Part shown: in pieces, positions 24,708 through 37,616 of the stretch | Layout of the letters: each line of letters opens with the position of its first letter | How positions within the stretch are numbered: position 1 is the stretch's first letter | From: Gautieria morchelliformis | Lineage: Eukaryota; Basidiomycota; Agaricomycetes; Gomphales; Gomphaceae | Direction of reading: 5' to 3' | Length of the DNA: 64,000 bases | Assembly: GCA_015179125.1 (NCBI GenBank) | Contig: WHVA01000003.1 | Span: 124,001-188,000 of the forward strand | Notes under the pieces: model-generated | Seen by the model: only the letters and a program-made list of their open reading frames with translations | Databases searched by the model: none | Told to the model about the DNA's origin: nothing | Made by a program: the position numbers and the translations under genes

Positions 24708-26229
24708 ATGTGGACTACTCTTTACGTCGTCCCCGTCCTCTTCGCGCTCCTGCTATACAAACTTTTCGTCGTGCCGCGGAGTCTCGCGCATATCCCCCGT
24801 GTCTCTGTCATTGCCCAGTTGAAAAGTTACATCGCTGGCGAATCAGAGGATCAGCGCATCAAACGACTCATCCTGCCTTTTGCTAATGAAAATGGGCACC
24901 CTATCGTTCTGGGCTGGATATTTGGCATCTGGATTGTCCATGTTATGGATTACAAGGTAGGTAGTTCATGCCTTTCGATTGCATTCATAGAATAATTTAT
25001 TCTTGATCAGATTGGGCAAGCTGCATTGAAGGATCGAGCATGGGTACGGCAACTCCCACCACAAGACCTCATGCTTTGGAAATTCGTTGGTCAAGCCAAC
25101 GTAGCCTTCACCATCGGCGATGTCTGGAGGAGACATTCAAGGATCGTTATCAAGGCTCTTTCCGGCTCTCCGCCTTTCGCTGACTTCTCGCTCATGGCAC
25201 ACAAACTATTCAGTGTTCTCGGAAGCGGCACGAAGACGGTCAAGTGGGACGAACTCTCTCAGCAGGTCACTTTGGACATCCTCGGCACGACTGTTCTTGG
25301 ACACGACTTTGAGGCGATCAAGAACCCTGACTCACCATTCGCAAGGGGATACCGCCATGTGATGCATGCGCTTACCGAGCCTCCTTACGTGTTCTTGCCC
25401 TTCCTCGACAAATATTTTCCCCGTCGTGATGTAGAGCAGGAGGCGCAAAATCTACGGAAAATCTTCAGTCAAATCATCGAATATAAGCGTACGCACCTCG
25501 CGGACGATCTCATCTCGCACATGATTTCGAACCCCGAGTTTTCTGACTCTGAATTATTGGATAATGTGGTTGTGTTGTTCGTTGCCGGTCACGTTTGTTA
25601 TTTCATTCATTATGTTTTAAAACCGATTTTAATCACGGCTGCCTCTCTAGGACACGACTTCAGGCGGGCTGGCGTCCGTTGTGTATTACTTAGCCCGGAA
25701 TCCCGACTGCCAAGCAAAGGCACGCCAAGAGGTCCTGTCCGTGCTAACCGATGGCAAAGATCCCACCATGGACACCGTGACGCGCCTTCCATACGTCTTT
25801 GCTTGCATCAAAGAAGCGATGAGGATGAACAACCCCTCGAACGGGACGCTCCCACGGAGTGCTGCTGTGCCCACGCAGCTGGGCAGCTACGCGATCCCCC
25901 CAAACACGCTCATGATGTTCAACATCTCCGCTGTGCACCATCTCGAGTCTGAGTTCAAGGACCATGACCGCTTCGACCCTGAGCGGTTCATGGTTGCCGC
26001 AGACGACAACACGCCTGTCGCGTTCTTCGGCCTCGGGCTGAGGCAGTGCCCTGCGAGGAACTTCGCTATGTGGGAGCTCCGCACGGTTACGGCGCTACTT
26101 CTGAAGGAATACGAGTGGTATCTGCCGAAGGCGTCGCCCCACGAGCACCGCGTGCATAACGCGTTCTCGTTTTCTACCAATCTGAATCTTCCCCTTGACT
26201 TGGATATTGTGTTCACGAAACGGCAATAA
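24708..26229 (+). CDS. Cytochrome P450 monooxygenase, intact paralogue
   Basis: Exons 24708-24956, 25011-25592 and 25651-26229, 469 residues, with 54 and 58 nt introns at the same places as in the left P450. Layout: an N-terminal membrane anchor directly after the start (LYVVPVLFALLLYKLFVV), the I-helix AGHDTTSGGL (across intron 2), ExxR as KEAMR, PERF in FDPERFM, and the heme-binding FGLGLRQCPARNFA. All splice sites are canonical and no break was seen, so this is the likely functional P450 of the cluster. It should sit on the ER membrane and oxidise the terpene skeleton with electrons from a P450 reductase encoded elsewhere. The chosen ATG gives an anchor but no terpene-synthase-like leader. 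Confidence 0.92.
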
Positions 26230-27329
26230 GTTGGGGCTCATATGTTTACCTTCTGGAATTTGGGCTTGATAGAAGTACGATTCTTTCCAAACTCTTCTTC
26301 CCTCCCTCGTATAACATAGAATATGGTTGATGGGTTGATAGAATGGTGATGGAACGGGATGGAATGGGAATATCAGAGATAAATTGTGCTTTGGTCACGG
26401 TTTCAGTGAATGAACGATATGTAGAGCCTACTGAGGATAGTTTGGGGGTTTAAACGAATAAAGGCCCACCCGGGCCATACGGTGCAGGGCTGTGTTGTGA
26501 TGAAGCCATACCGTTGGTCATCAGTTCTGATCAGGTGCGAGTGTGTTAGGAACCGGACCGCCGGCCGGTTACCTACTACAGTTAGAGTCGATAGTCTTGT
26601 TGCGACTCGGCCAGCGGGCACACGGCCGAGCTCCGACAAAGACACTAAAAATAGTGCTTCTGGCACTAGGACACCAGAGAGCACCGGAGCTGCCCCGTCA
26701 CGTCCGCGCAGTCGAGCGCAGCCGTATATCCAACAATGCCGGGATATGATATGCGCTCACCATCATTGACGGTGGTGAGCATAGACCTGTAACTCCCATA
26801 TATGGATTGACTTCCATGGAATGTTTTTTTATGTAACATTTCCTTTACTTGTTTTGTCTGGTGCGCAAAGAGGACCGACCGTTCGCAACCCTCCCCTCTC
26901 TCGTTGCACTTGCGGATTCCCCTGAGCTGGATTGTTCAAGTGGGCACGCTAAGCCTCGTTTGTGCATTCTAATAGGAAGCGCACCCGGCAGGAGTAAAGC
27001 CATTCTGTGAGGGGACACCCCCTTGTGCCAGTCCAACCCCGCTCAGAGTTCCGCTCGCTGCACTTCCATTTCTGCTCACTCCACCTGTTATGTATTGAGA
27101 ATCCTGGGAATAGGATCTAAAAGGACAGCTAGTGTTTTCCAAGTCTCGGCTAAAGCCCCGAGCTGGGCCGCTAAAAGACCGAGCCCGGACGGGCCCAAGC
27201 TGTTATGGGGTCAGCATTGAGGTCCTGTCCCTGGATCCAGAGAGCCCGAGCTGGGCCCAAAAGCTGGGGCTTTTGGGCGCTTCTCAGGCGATGCTGGAGC
27301 CAGCTCTTTACCCAGAATAGACAGGTAGT
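26230..27329. other. Intergenic; possible LTR-like debris
   Basis: No gene seen. Around 26544 a TGTTAGGAACCGG-type start resembles the solo LTR at 36760, but no matching end or target duplication was found. A small hairpin GCTCACCA ... TGGTGAGC lies near 26754-26780. GC-rich AGCCCGAGC words at 27150-27290 recall the ends of the hAT-like element. Confidence 0.35.
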
Positions 27330-27862
27330 TATCAGGGGACACCCTGTTTTCCATTTCCAGTTCTGACTCCACACCCAGTTCCGACTCCATTTCCGACTCT
27401 GGTTCTGGTTCCGGTTCCGATTCCATCTCCAACTCCACTTTCGGAAATGATTCCGCTTCTGGAAGAACTTCCACCAGTTCTGTTCGCCTTACCAATTCCA
27501 CTCCAATTTCCGACTTCCGCTCTCAGAACAGTGTCGGAAGTCAAGCGACTTGCATAATAGGTGGCATCAAGGGTCGATCAAGGGTCAGGGAGGTCAAGGG
27601 AATGCATGGTAGATGGCGGGTGCCAAGTGTTGGCCCTGACTGCGCAGCATAGTATAATATGGGCTCGCTGACATTGGGGGTCCTTAGACTTTTCTCTTCG
27701 GATTTCCCCTTGTCAGGTGAGAATCCCCTCTCTTGTATACTCTGTTCATTTATACATACTTCGGATTTCCCCTTGTCAGTTGTGTGGTAGCGTGATCTCC
27801 ACAGCCAGCTAGGGTTGCCATTACAAGTGTGATCTCAGTGACTAGCAAGGGCTGCCCTTACA
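27330..27862 (+). mobile_element. LTR copy, family TGTCAGGGGAC...CCCTTACA, with an extra LTR tail
   Basis: 27330-27835 is a near full LTR beginning like TGTCAGGGGACACC and ending GTTGCCATTACA. It is followed at once by a second family tail (27836-27862, ending GCTGCCCTTACA), which suggests insertion of one LTR into another or LTR-LTR recombination. No internal coding region remains. This is a fossil LTR. Confidence 0.7.
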
Positions 27863-28563
27863 GCGGAAAAGTTTCCATAGGGGACCGGCAGTCATACTGC
27901 ATATTGCTTCTGCCATAGGTGCATTCAGACTTGAGTGATCCCAGTTCTGCAATCTCCAATGCTGAGTCTAAGCTGGTAAGCCAGTTGAGGACTTAATTGG
28001 AACGGATGCGTGTTCTGACCTAATTTTCTATCAACAACAGCAGCTCACTGATCCCTTGTAAGTCTATTGGTCAAATAATCTCAAAAGCTTCAGTTACTAA
28101 TTTATTTACTCTAGTGCCATGTCCCACTTCTATTGACGCCATTGCAACGTGGCTCCAAATATCCTCTGAAATTGCAACGTAAGTCTCCATTGCATCCTAT
28201 GCTCTTTGCTATTGACTTGTGCCGAGACAACCCCAAATCGACTCGAACTGCTGTCACCAAAGCATACAATGCAATGCCCTGTGATCCTGAGCAATTACAG
28301 GTGAGTTTGGTGTTTCTTATCTGAATTCTTTCCATTAACTTGGCCTCATAGTTCTACACTAGCCTGAGGATCAGCAACAAAACCAACTGCGTCAAACCAA
28401 ACATGAATGGCACTGCTTGCAGCCAAACTAATGCCATTCCATCCTCTTCTTTTACACTTCCGGTATGTGCCTGCAGTTAAGTACTTGTTATTTTACTTGA
28501 TGTCTATTTACAGGTAGTGTCTTTCTGAAGAACAACTGTAAGCAAGTGGGATTGGACAGGGAC
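27863..28563. other. Unrecognised segment with an exon-like frame
   Basis: A plus frame at 28133-28306 ends at a donor-like GTGAGT, followed later by a second exon-like piece near 28352-28460. The encoded text has no motif I recognise. It lies between two LTRs and may be captured or transposon sequence. Confidence 0.25.
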
Positions 28564-28972
28564 TGTCAGGGGACACCCTGTTTTCCATTTCCAGTTCCGA
28601 CTCCATTTCCGACTCCGCTTCCGGTTCCAATTCCATCTCCGCCTCTGCTTTCGGAAATGATTCCGCTTCTGGGAGAACTTCCACCAGTTCTGTTCGCTTT
28701 TCCAGTTCCACTCCAATTTCCGACTTCCACTCTCGGAACAGTGTCGGAAATCAGGCGACTCACGTAATAGGTGGCATCAAGGGTCGATCAAGGGTCAGGG
28801 AGGTCAGGGGGATGCAGGGTTGATGGCGAGTGCCAAGTGCTGTCCCTGGCTGCGCAGCGTAGTATAATACGGGCTCGCTAACATTGGGGGTCCTTAGACT
28901 TTTCTCTTTGGATTTCCCCTTGTCAGTTGTGTGGTAGTGTGATCTCCACAACCAGCCAGGGTTGCCCTTACA
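28564..28972 (+). mobile_element. Solo LTR (409 bp) with 5 bp target duplication
   Basis: Starts TGTCAGGGGACACC and ends GTTGCCCTTACA. It is flanked by GGGAC at 28559-28563 and 28973-28977, so both boundaries are fixed. A solo LTR left by recombination of a full element, and the best-defined member of this family in the window. Confidence 0.85.
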
Positions 28973-28977
28973 GGGAC

Positions 28978-29710
28978 ACTGGGAGTCGATGTGGTTCAAT
29001 CTGGATCGGACCACTAGGAAAAATTCAGAATTGTATTGTAATTAGGTCACAAAGAATGTACAATAGATGTGGTCTGATCTCATACTATCAGAGCACAAAT
29101 TCTGTGTCATTTCAGTGGACCTGGTCGGGTGTGCTCATACTGATACTGCAGGTATGATTTGGCACAATGTCGTCTGAGCAGAGCAGTGTTGATTCTCACT
29201 GGGCATTAGCATTCCCTCTAGTAGTCAAATAATGATTGACTAATAATCACTCAGTATGATACAAATAGAGGTGCTCCTCGTAGGTTTGTTCTTAAGTAAT
29301 CTGGAGAGAAAATTTTAAGGTGTTTGAGCTGTTTCTTAACAATGGTCACTGAATTCTTTTCATCTCTATTATCGAGGGCAATACCGTATTGTATGCCTCT
29401 AACACAGACACCAGAAAGTGTATGGTTACAGTTATGGGGTATGGTTGACTTCGAGAGTGCAAAAAGCTGGCTTGACTGAATGATACGTTGCAGAGCTGTG
29501 GGATCTTCTTGTGTCTGAATGTGTAATTATGTGCCTCAAGAAGGATCTGGACATCAATGTTAAGGGAAGAGCACACTCTTCAAGAAGTTTGCTAGGCTAA
29601 TAGACGGGGATGGTCTATGTGGCACTCTGAACCTATCATTCTTGAAGTCCCCTTCCAAGGGGAACATCAATGTGTTGGTTCATAACATGAACGTCCCAGG
29701 AATCAAATAA
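28978..29710. other. No gene seen; sequence invaded by the copia element
   Basis: Short frames only. The text up to 29710 continues across the copia insertion at 34515, so this was one stretch before the insertion. Confidence 0.4.
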
Positions 29711-29715
29711 CATGG

Positions 29716-29955
29716 TGAAAATGTCTTTGCGCAGCTAAAGACAGGTTATCTCAGTAAACGGCAGTTTCACTGTGTGTGTATAATATAAGTACCTAAAGAC
29801 AGGGTATCTATGGGGACATGGTAAGTAAACTGTCTGTCCAACGACAGGTAAGTCTCACCTCAGTGCACGGCAGTTTCACTGAGGTGTGACGATGTTCTAG
29901 CGAGATTATATAATGGCGTCATGGTCCGTGCATTCTCTGCTTACTAACACTAACA
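29716..29955 (-). repeat. LTR (3' LTR in element orientation)
   Basis: 240 bp, same length as its partner; adjoins the polypurine tract. Confidence 0.92.
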
Positions 29956-32900
29956 CTCCCCCTTAAGCTGAACACACTCCAATGGATATTCGAAGGCAAG
30001 CGAGCTGCGGAGATGGCAGGGCCTTCGTGAGCATGTCTGCCGGCATGTCAGCGGTGGGGCAGTAGTCAATGGAAATCAGGCCGTGCTTGACCACATCATG
30101 GATGAAGTGGTACCGTACGTCAATATGCTTGGTGCATGCCTTGTACTGGTCATTCTTCGAAACTGATATTGCTGATTGGTTATCACAGTACATGGTGACG
30201 GGCTGTATGAGAGGACGGGTGATTTCGGCGATGAACATGCGAATCCACAGGCCTTCTTTCGCTGCGTGAGTGGCAGCTATATATTCTGCTTCCATCGTAG
30301 ATAACGCGATGATGGACTGCTTCTTTGAGCTCCAGGAAACGGCACCTTCGTCTATGGTGAACACATAGCCGGATATCGAATAACGATGGTGCTGTGAAGC
30401 TCCATCGGCATCCGAAAACCCTTCGAGTCCGGTGTGTTCTTGTTTTCCTGGCTTCGCCCATGTCCATGGATTCTTGACACCGATAACTAACTTTTGGTCG
30501 ATCGTCCCTTTCAGGTAATGAAAGACTCGCTTCACCTCTTCCCAATGAGGTCGCCCCGGGTTCTGCATGAATTGCGACAAGAAGGTGACGGCGAACATGA
30601 TGTCTGGCCTCGTTCCGAGGGCTGCGTACATTAGGGATCGGATGGCCTCGCGGTACAGGACTCCCTGGACGGCTTCATAGTGGTGCGGCATGACAGGGCA
30701 TTGAGCTAGGCTCAATTTGTGATGCAGGTCAAGTGGGGTCGATAGGCCCTTTGCATCTTGTAGTCCAAATCTTTCCAGTATTTTTGTTATATATGTGTGC
30801 TGCAAGAAAGATATAGTTCGCGCGTCCCTGTCTCTTGTGACTTCGATGCCTAGTATCCAGTGTAGGTCACCTAGGTCCTTGATTTTGACCTCCTGGCTAA
30901 GTTCCGACTTAAACTCGCAGATGACCTCTCTCGAGCTTCCAGCGATGGTCATGTCGTCAATGTCTGCAGCAACAAATAGACTGTTATTGTCCTCATGCTT
31001 ACAAAAAATGGCGTGTTCAACCCGGCATCTCCTAAACCGGAGTTTGAACATGATTGCGCACAGGTGGTCGTACCACTCGTGTCCAGACTGTCTCAGTCCA
31101 TAGATCTCTCTTTTTAGGAGGAATATGTGGTTCTCTTTGCCTTGAACCTCGTATCCTCTGGGCTGGCGCATGTAGATGGTCTCCCTCAGCCGTGCATTGA
31201 GGTAGGCTCCTTCCACATCTGTCTGCTCCAATTCCCAATCATTTCTGACCGCCAGAGCCGTCATGATCAGGATCGCTGAGAGCTTCGCTGTCGGCGCAAA
31301 GGTCTCATTGCAGTCTATGCCTTTGACTTGCGTGAACCCCTGGGCGACGACCCTGCTTTTGCGGCTGACAAGGTTGCCGCTCGCGTCGTGCTTATAGTGG
31401 AGAACAATCCAACTTCCAACGATGTTCACGTCCTTAGGTGGCTCTACCAGTTCCCAGGTACCCACCTCTTCGTGCTGTTTTAGCTCTTTTTTTATTGACG
31501 CGTCCCATTCTAGCCAATCGTCGAGTCTCTAGGCTTCCTCAATGTTCTTGGGGTCATTTCCCGCGCTTTGTGCTGCCATCATCGCATACTCCATATACTC
31601 CCCCTCGATTTCGACGTCGTCACAGTCTGAATCGACGGTGTACTCGGAATCATGGAGGGCTGCGATGGCAGCGGTCTCCCTGGAGTCCCTGCTCGAGTTC
31701 TGGATTGGGATCAGCATGCCTCGTGGATATAAAGGTGCGTTCGCACGTCCGGAGCTCATGCCTTGGCCCTGAGCCATATCGCGGACATACGCTGACAGTT
31801 TGCGTAGTCTATGTCCACGCCCTTGCTCGAGTCCCATTGCAGGTTCAGGCGGCTCAAAACCTTCGAGCGGGTCTACTTGCGGTGTTTGTGGATGCAGAGG
31901 TAGCTCTTCGCTGGTATCTTCTTGAGGTAAGTTGTGACTTTGGTTTGGAGCAACACGCTGACTGCGCTGTGTGCTCTCCCCCTCGTTCTCGGCCGATACA
32001 TCACTCGGACCAACGGTGACATTATTGTCAAATGCAATATTGTGTTCGTCTGTCACACATTGTTTCCCCGGCCAATAAACTCGGTGAGCTTGACTTTGCC
32101 TGCTATATCCAACCCAGCGTCCTTCATCCGCCTTCGCGTCTAGTTTCCTGCAATCCTCCTTTAATACCCAGACCTTGGCGCCCCATTCCGGTAAGTTTGA
32201 CAAATCCGTCTTTTTATTGAACATGAACTCATAGGGGGTTTTCCCATCCAATTGGTAAGTGGATGTGCGGTTTTTGAGCCAAACTGCGCGCTGAATTGAC
32301 TCCGACCAAAGGAACTTGGGTAGATCAGCTGCATAGTGCATGGCACGTGCATGCTCTATCAATGTGCGGTTCAGGCGTTCTGCTATGCCGTTCTGTTCAG
32401 GCGTATCATGGACGGTAAGGGCTTCGGATTATACCTTTCAACTTCAGATGATGATCAAACTCCTCGGATAGATATTCTCCCCCTCGATCGCTTTGAAGTC
32501 GTTTGACTTTCCCGCCATGCTGTGTCTCTATCCAAGCCTCGTACTGCTTGTAGCAAGTAAGTACTTCGCTTTTTCTTTTCATTGGTTCGACGCGTGACCA
32601 ATGAGTGAAATCGTCAGTAAAACTGATGAAGTATTCCCTCCCATCATAGCTCTGAGGTGTGGTAGGTCCCCATACATCGCTGTGTATCTTTTCGCTGAGC
32701 TTTGTAGCTCGCGGCCCTATTCTTTCCCTAGGGATGGGCTTGCGCATCATCTTCCCTTGCACACACGATGTGCAGAACGTAGGTACACTCTTCTTGTCTA
32801 CTTCAATGCCAGTGATGACACCTCTAACTAAGAGGCTCTTTATGGCGCGTGGGGAGATGTGACCCATCCTGCGATGGAGCTTGTCGATGGTGAGGACCTT

Positions 32901-34269
32901 CTGCACGGCGTTGGCTGATTCCATAGATGATCCATGTTCCACCTTATACAGTCCATCTCTGAGTGGTATCCTGCCCACAGTCATACCTTTCACATCTTGG
33001 ATCGTGCAATGCTGGTCGTGTAGTAGTACAACGAATCCAGCTTTATCACATCGCACTAGCAATATTAACGTGAATGCCAAGTCCTGGCAATAAAGTACGT
33101 CCTTCAGCATTATGTGAGTCATTGTTTTCCCTTTCAGGATGACAACACACATGTCTCCAACGCCGGTCGCAGTGAAGATCGTCTGTTCGGCCGTGGCAAT
33201 TCTACGGGGTGGGATTTCCTTGAAGGTAGTGAAACGATGGCGATCCAGGGACATGTGAGTCGAGGCTCCCAAGTCGTAGACATCAACTTCGGTTCCTTTG
33301 TGCTTGCTACTCTCCCGAGAGAGTATGTGACCGGCAAATGTGGTGGTGAAGGCCCACTCGCTGTTCTCGGTCACAGCATTTACTGACTCGCTCCCCTTCT
33401 TTTTATCGCCGTCCTTCTCCTTTTTTCCTTTTGATCTACAATCAGCCTTTATATGCCCCTTTTTTCCGCATTTCCAGCAATCAATGTCTGACTTCCCGGC
33501 ATTGCTAGAGCTGTCGGTATGTCTGCCTTTTCCATGACCCTTCGCAACTGTGAGTGCACTCTCGGTAGCCTTAAGCTGCCGTTCCTCTATCTTGAGCCGT
33601 TTGAACTCGTCGAGTAGACTCTGGACAACCATATCAGGTGTGAGTGTGAGTTGCGCGTGCGTAGCTGACAACAAGATAGCATTGATGAGTGGTCGGTACC
33701 CTTTTGGCAATGATCCTAGAATCATGGTGACGAGGTCGTCGTCGGTAAGGCCTGCATCCATCCCAGCTAACTGCTCTTGCATTTTCATGAGAGCTTCGAG
33801 GTGGGTGCGAACATTCGACTCATCCTCACACTTCATCTTGTACATCCTGTGCCGTATATCGACCTTGACCGTGAGAGCTCTACTCTCGTGCTTTGCACAT
33901 ATCGCCTCCCAGATTTCCTTCACTGAACTGAGCTTCCGAACCTCTATCAAGAGTGAGTCCGGTATTGTCGTGAAAATCTGTGCAGTAATTAAGGCCTCGC
34001 GTTGGTGATATTCATCCCAACGCTTCTCTGCCCTCTTGAGTGCCTCCTCCTCGTCCTCATCCAGGACCTGGTTCGGAGGGTACATCGGGATCGGGGCTGG
34101 TAACCGAGCTGTGCCATCGAGGTGTCATAGCACACCCTTGTTTGCCGTGAGGGTAGCCCTCGTCTGTATCTTCCACGTTACCCAGTTCGACCCATCCCGG
34201 GTGAGCTTGGGAACTGCGAAGGACTTTGCGCCGCTGGTAGGTACTATACTATCAATGGGGCCCATAACC

Positions 34270-34509
34270 TGAAAATGTCTTTGCGCAGCTAAAGACAGGT
34301 TATCTCAGTGAACGGCAGTTTCACTGTGTGTGTATAATATAAGTACCTAAAGACAGGTTATCTATGGGGACATGGTAAGTAAACTGTCTGTCCAATGACA
34401 GGTAAGTCTCACCTCAGTGAATGGCAGTTTCACTGAGGTGCGACAATGTTCTAGCGAGATTATATAATGGCATCATGGTCCATGCATTCTCTGCTTACTA
34501 ACACTAACA
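34270..34509 (-). repeat. LTR (5' LTR in element orientation)
   Basis: 240 bp; adjoins the primer-binding region. Contains TATATAA-type promoter sequence near its centre. Confidence 0.92.
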
Positions 34510-34514
34510 CATGG

Positions 34515-35154
34515 TGTCCCTGATATGATGAATTTAAAAAATTTAACTTTTGCCAATCCCTGAGGACTTTGTAGAACACATGATGGAAGTGACCATTTGG
34601 GTGTGTTCCCTTCCTCTTCTCTCCTTCCTCTCTCCTCATGTATAGTACACTAAAATTTAGTATAGAACAAGGTAATTTTATTGTGTCCTTCGCATCTCAC
34701 CCTGTCCCTGTGTCTCTATTCCCCGCTTCCTTCAGATAATTCGATAAACATGCTACTCTAGTTACTCTATCAAATACATTAGGGCTGTGCATCAGCCTAG
34801 TAAATATGTCACCTATTGGCCGGGGCTAAAGCTGGGCCAGGACTGGGCTGGGCTGGGACTTTGGCATTGGTTCAGGCTGAGCCAGGACTGACCAAGCCAG
34901 GCCCTAGCCTGGAAAACACTAAGGACAGCAGCTTCAACATATGTGTTGCACCCCCAATGAACTATCATCCTAAGTATTTCAGAGGATGTTCAGATTGACA
35001 ATTCTTCTAGGATATATTAGATATCTTTTAAAATATCAACCCTAACTGAATTCATAGTCCATCGTTTTGAGAAATGTGTATATTGTGGATATCCTAAAAA
35101 TTTTTGAATGTTCTGATATTTTAAAAATGTATTTGTATGTGTTGAAGCATAATG
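34515..35154. other. AT-rich intergenic with GC-rich hAT-like island
   Basis: No gene. The 34815-34915 island of GGGCTGGGCC-type words resembles the subterminal repeats of the hAT-like element, but no inverted ends were found. Confidence 0.35.
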
Positions 35155-35472
35155 TGTAAGGGCAACCTTACCTGCTCATGGAAAGTCACACAGAGCACTG
35201 ATAAGGGGGATCCAAAGATATATAAGACACTACTCAGTAACTACATAGATGACCTACACACCTGATAAGGGGGATCCAAAGAGAACAGGGTGAGGATCCC
35301 TTACCTAATTGACTAACTATACAGCTACTGAGAAGGCCAAACTACTGGATGTGAACATGGGTGGGGGAGCATGGGACTCAAATTTAAGAGAAGGGAGAAA
35401 CACGTGAGGACAACAGGTGAGGAAGGCAGAAGATAAAGGAAATAAGAGAAACTACTGGACTGTCCCCTGACA
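35155..35472 (-). mobile_element. Inverted, shortened copy of the TGTCAGGGGAC LTR family
   Basis: On the minus strand it starts TGTCAGGGGACAGTCC (from 35472) and ends in TTGCCCTTACA (to 35155). The phrase CTGATAAGGGGGATCC is repeated inside at 35199 and 35263. No clear target duplication. Confidence 0.6.
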
Positions 35473-36754
35473 GAATTTGTACTGATATAACAGAGCAATT
35501 TCAGATAGGATTTGGATGACTATATGTTAAAAGTATATACAAAGTTTGTTAGATGTATGTGTTGGGTGCATACATGCTCCTGCACCAAAATTGAGCATAA
35601 TGTATTCAATTTATTGTATGGTGTTCCCATTCTTTCTCACATTGTTCTTGTACCATGCATCCACTTCCCTGATTATTTTCGAAATTTTCTGGTCACTCCT
35701 TATCTTTCTATTTTGTTTTGTTTTCTTTATTTTCACAACTGGCTCCACCCAGCGGAGTTTGAAAGGACTTCGACGCGCGAGCTTGTGGGCACTAAAGGGC
35801 CAGGTGCATGTATATGCATTCTGAGACAGCATAATACTCCTCTCTCAGTGACAATAAATTCACTGAGAGAGTGAGTTTGATTCTAGCTTTCTAAGAATTC
35901 CGCGGAACCTTCTCTGCCATAACCCGAGTTGCTAACAGTATGATGATAGAATGTAGAGGCAAGTATGTACAATAACTCTACTATATGATTATATATGGTT
36001 GATAGATCTGATTAGAAGGTATGTTTAATTGGAGAAGCAACTCAGAGTCTGCAACTTGTCCCACACACACTGTATATGACAGCCCCTCGGCTTTTGTCAA
36101 CGTAGCCGCTTAGACTAACCCTCTGACTGAAACTCTACAAAGTGACAAGTTCCTTCTCAATTAGCACTCCAATACATAAGATGTGCTATTCAGTTGATTT
36201 TCCTATTCAGTGAAGATCCTTTGTGAACCTCATCCAGTAGGGGAGATTGCTATACATGTATTCCCAAAATATGTTCTTCTCTTTCACATCCCAGATATCA
36301 ATATTACCTTGGTGGATAAGTATCACACCTTGATGACACTCATTGGATGGCTGAAATGTATATATTCCAGGTTGCTTTGTGATATGCAGGGTCTGAGCCT
36401 TCACATACATCAATTAGCACATTGAATGTACTAATAATGAGTTGGTCATACACATGACATTTGATATTGGTGCCTTAAATGCCCTAGTTGCTTTAGAATT
36501 TGATCTCCTGAATGGCTCTGTATTATCTTATGCTCTGGGAAGATGCTCTCTAAAGCTGAGCTTCTTATATCCATCTAGTGGCCATTGTTATCGGCCTTAC
36601 AACAGCCTTTAGACATGTCAAAGAAGTGTTTCCACTGACCACCTTCCTCATACCCAACTTCAGCTATGTTGACTGGACGGGGAAACCATGGTGCAAATCC
36701 ATTGCCCTTCTAAAGTAAGTTCTTGTTGTAAGTCCCCTGTGGAAACATTGTAGG
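35473..36754. other. AT-rich intergenic; no gene seen
   Basis: Only short frames without motifs on either strand. Confidence 0.45.
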
Positions 36755-36759
36755 CAAAC

Positions 36760-37300
36760 TGTAAGGACCCGGCCTTTGGCCAGTTACTTACCGGTACAAC
36801 CCTTTTTCCGAGCCCGAGCCTTGTGATACTCATGCCCGAGTACTTGTGATGCTAATCCTGCACCCAAGCCCGAGCCCGAGCTTGAGCTCATATCCGACCT
36901 TGATCCCATGCCCAAATCCCCTTAGTTACTGATTCCGCTCCATCACGCATCATTCGTATATTACCTCGCCCTGACCTTCCCCTGCATTTGCTCGCCCCTG
37001 ACTCGTACCCTCGCTTGTATATAAACCCCCTTGTATGCATTCCTACTCCTCAGTCTGAAAATCAACTATCGTACCTCTTGATCCTTAGTTAGTTTCTAAG
37101 CCTTCGCCTCTTGAGGCAAACCTCGCCTCTTATTTGTTTACCTCCGAAGTTGGGACTCGTGTGTAGGGTCGGCGCAGCACCTAAGCTGAAGCCAAGTCCC
37201 TCTCCGACCTCCCTATCAGAACCTCACCCTGTAACCTCAGACCTTACCTCGGGTTTCGCCCCCAAGCTCGGTCAACCTTACGAAGGATCGTATCGTAACA
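36760..37300 (+). mobile_element. Solo LTR (541 bp), second LTR family, with target duplication
   Basis: Starts TGTAAGGACCCGGCC and ends CGTATCGTAACA. Flanked by CAAAC at 36755-36759 and 37301-37305. A TATATAAAC promoter-like site lies near 37017. A fossil LTR without internal region; superfamily not determinable from the LTR alone. Confidence 0.85.
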
Positions 37301-37495
37301 CAAACAAGCAGAGGGTGAAGTTCAAGAGTTGAACCATATGCCAACAATGTGATGCACCTTCTGGAGATTCACTGGCAGAAATGGAAGGTGCTGATGAGTT
37401 GCTGCCCAGCCAAGTGTCACACATGCCATACAGTGTGGGAGGAATGGCAAGAGCTGCAGAAGATGGAATGCCTCATATGTACATGTTGCCCCAGC

Positions 37496-37616
37496 TGTCA
37501 GGGGAACCCCTTTCTAAGACCATTTCTATGCTCAGCCCCAGACACCATCTGAACACACCCTAAGTTACTGAGCCATGATTGTGTAATCTCCACAGTGCAC
37601 GAGGGTTGCCCTTACA
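37496..37616 (+). mobile_element. Internally deleted copy of the TGTCAGGGGAC LTR family
   Basis: Keeps both ends (TGTCAGGGGAACCCC start, GAGGGTTGCCCTTACA end) in only 121 bp. Confidence 0.6.

Larger units (their letters stand above)
29716..34509 (-). mobile_element. Ty1/copia retrotransposon with both LTRs
   Basis: 240 bp LTRs at 29716-29955 and 34270-34509 (TG...CA ends), flanked by the 5 bp target duplication CATGG at 29711-29715 and 34510-34514. Coding is on the minus strand in copia order: gag with zinc knuckle CWKCGKKGHIKADC, protease DLGAST, GAG-pre-integrase and integrase core (34085-31529 region), then reverse transcriptase and RNase H (31465-29963). A polypurine tract abuts the left LTR (29956-29964). 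The primer site beside the right LTR (34257-34269) resembles the anticodon-loop half of initiator tRNA-Met, the primer used by Drosophila copia and yeast Ty5. The LTRs differ at about 9 of 240 positions (roughly 4%), so the insertion is not very recent. The coding region is broken at about two places. Confidence 0.93.

Noticed and set aside
26544-26740. Possible solo LTR starting TGTTAGGAACCGG
   Set aside because: No matching end with a flanking target duplication could be found.
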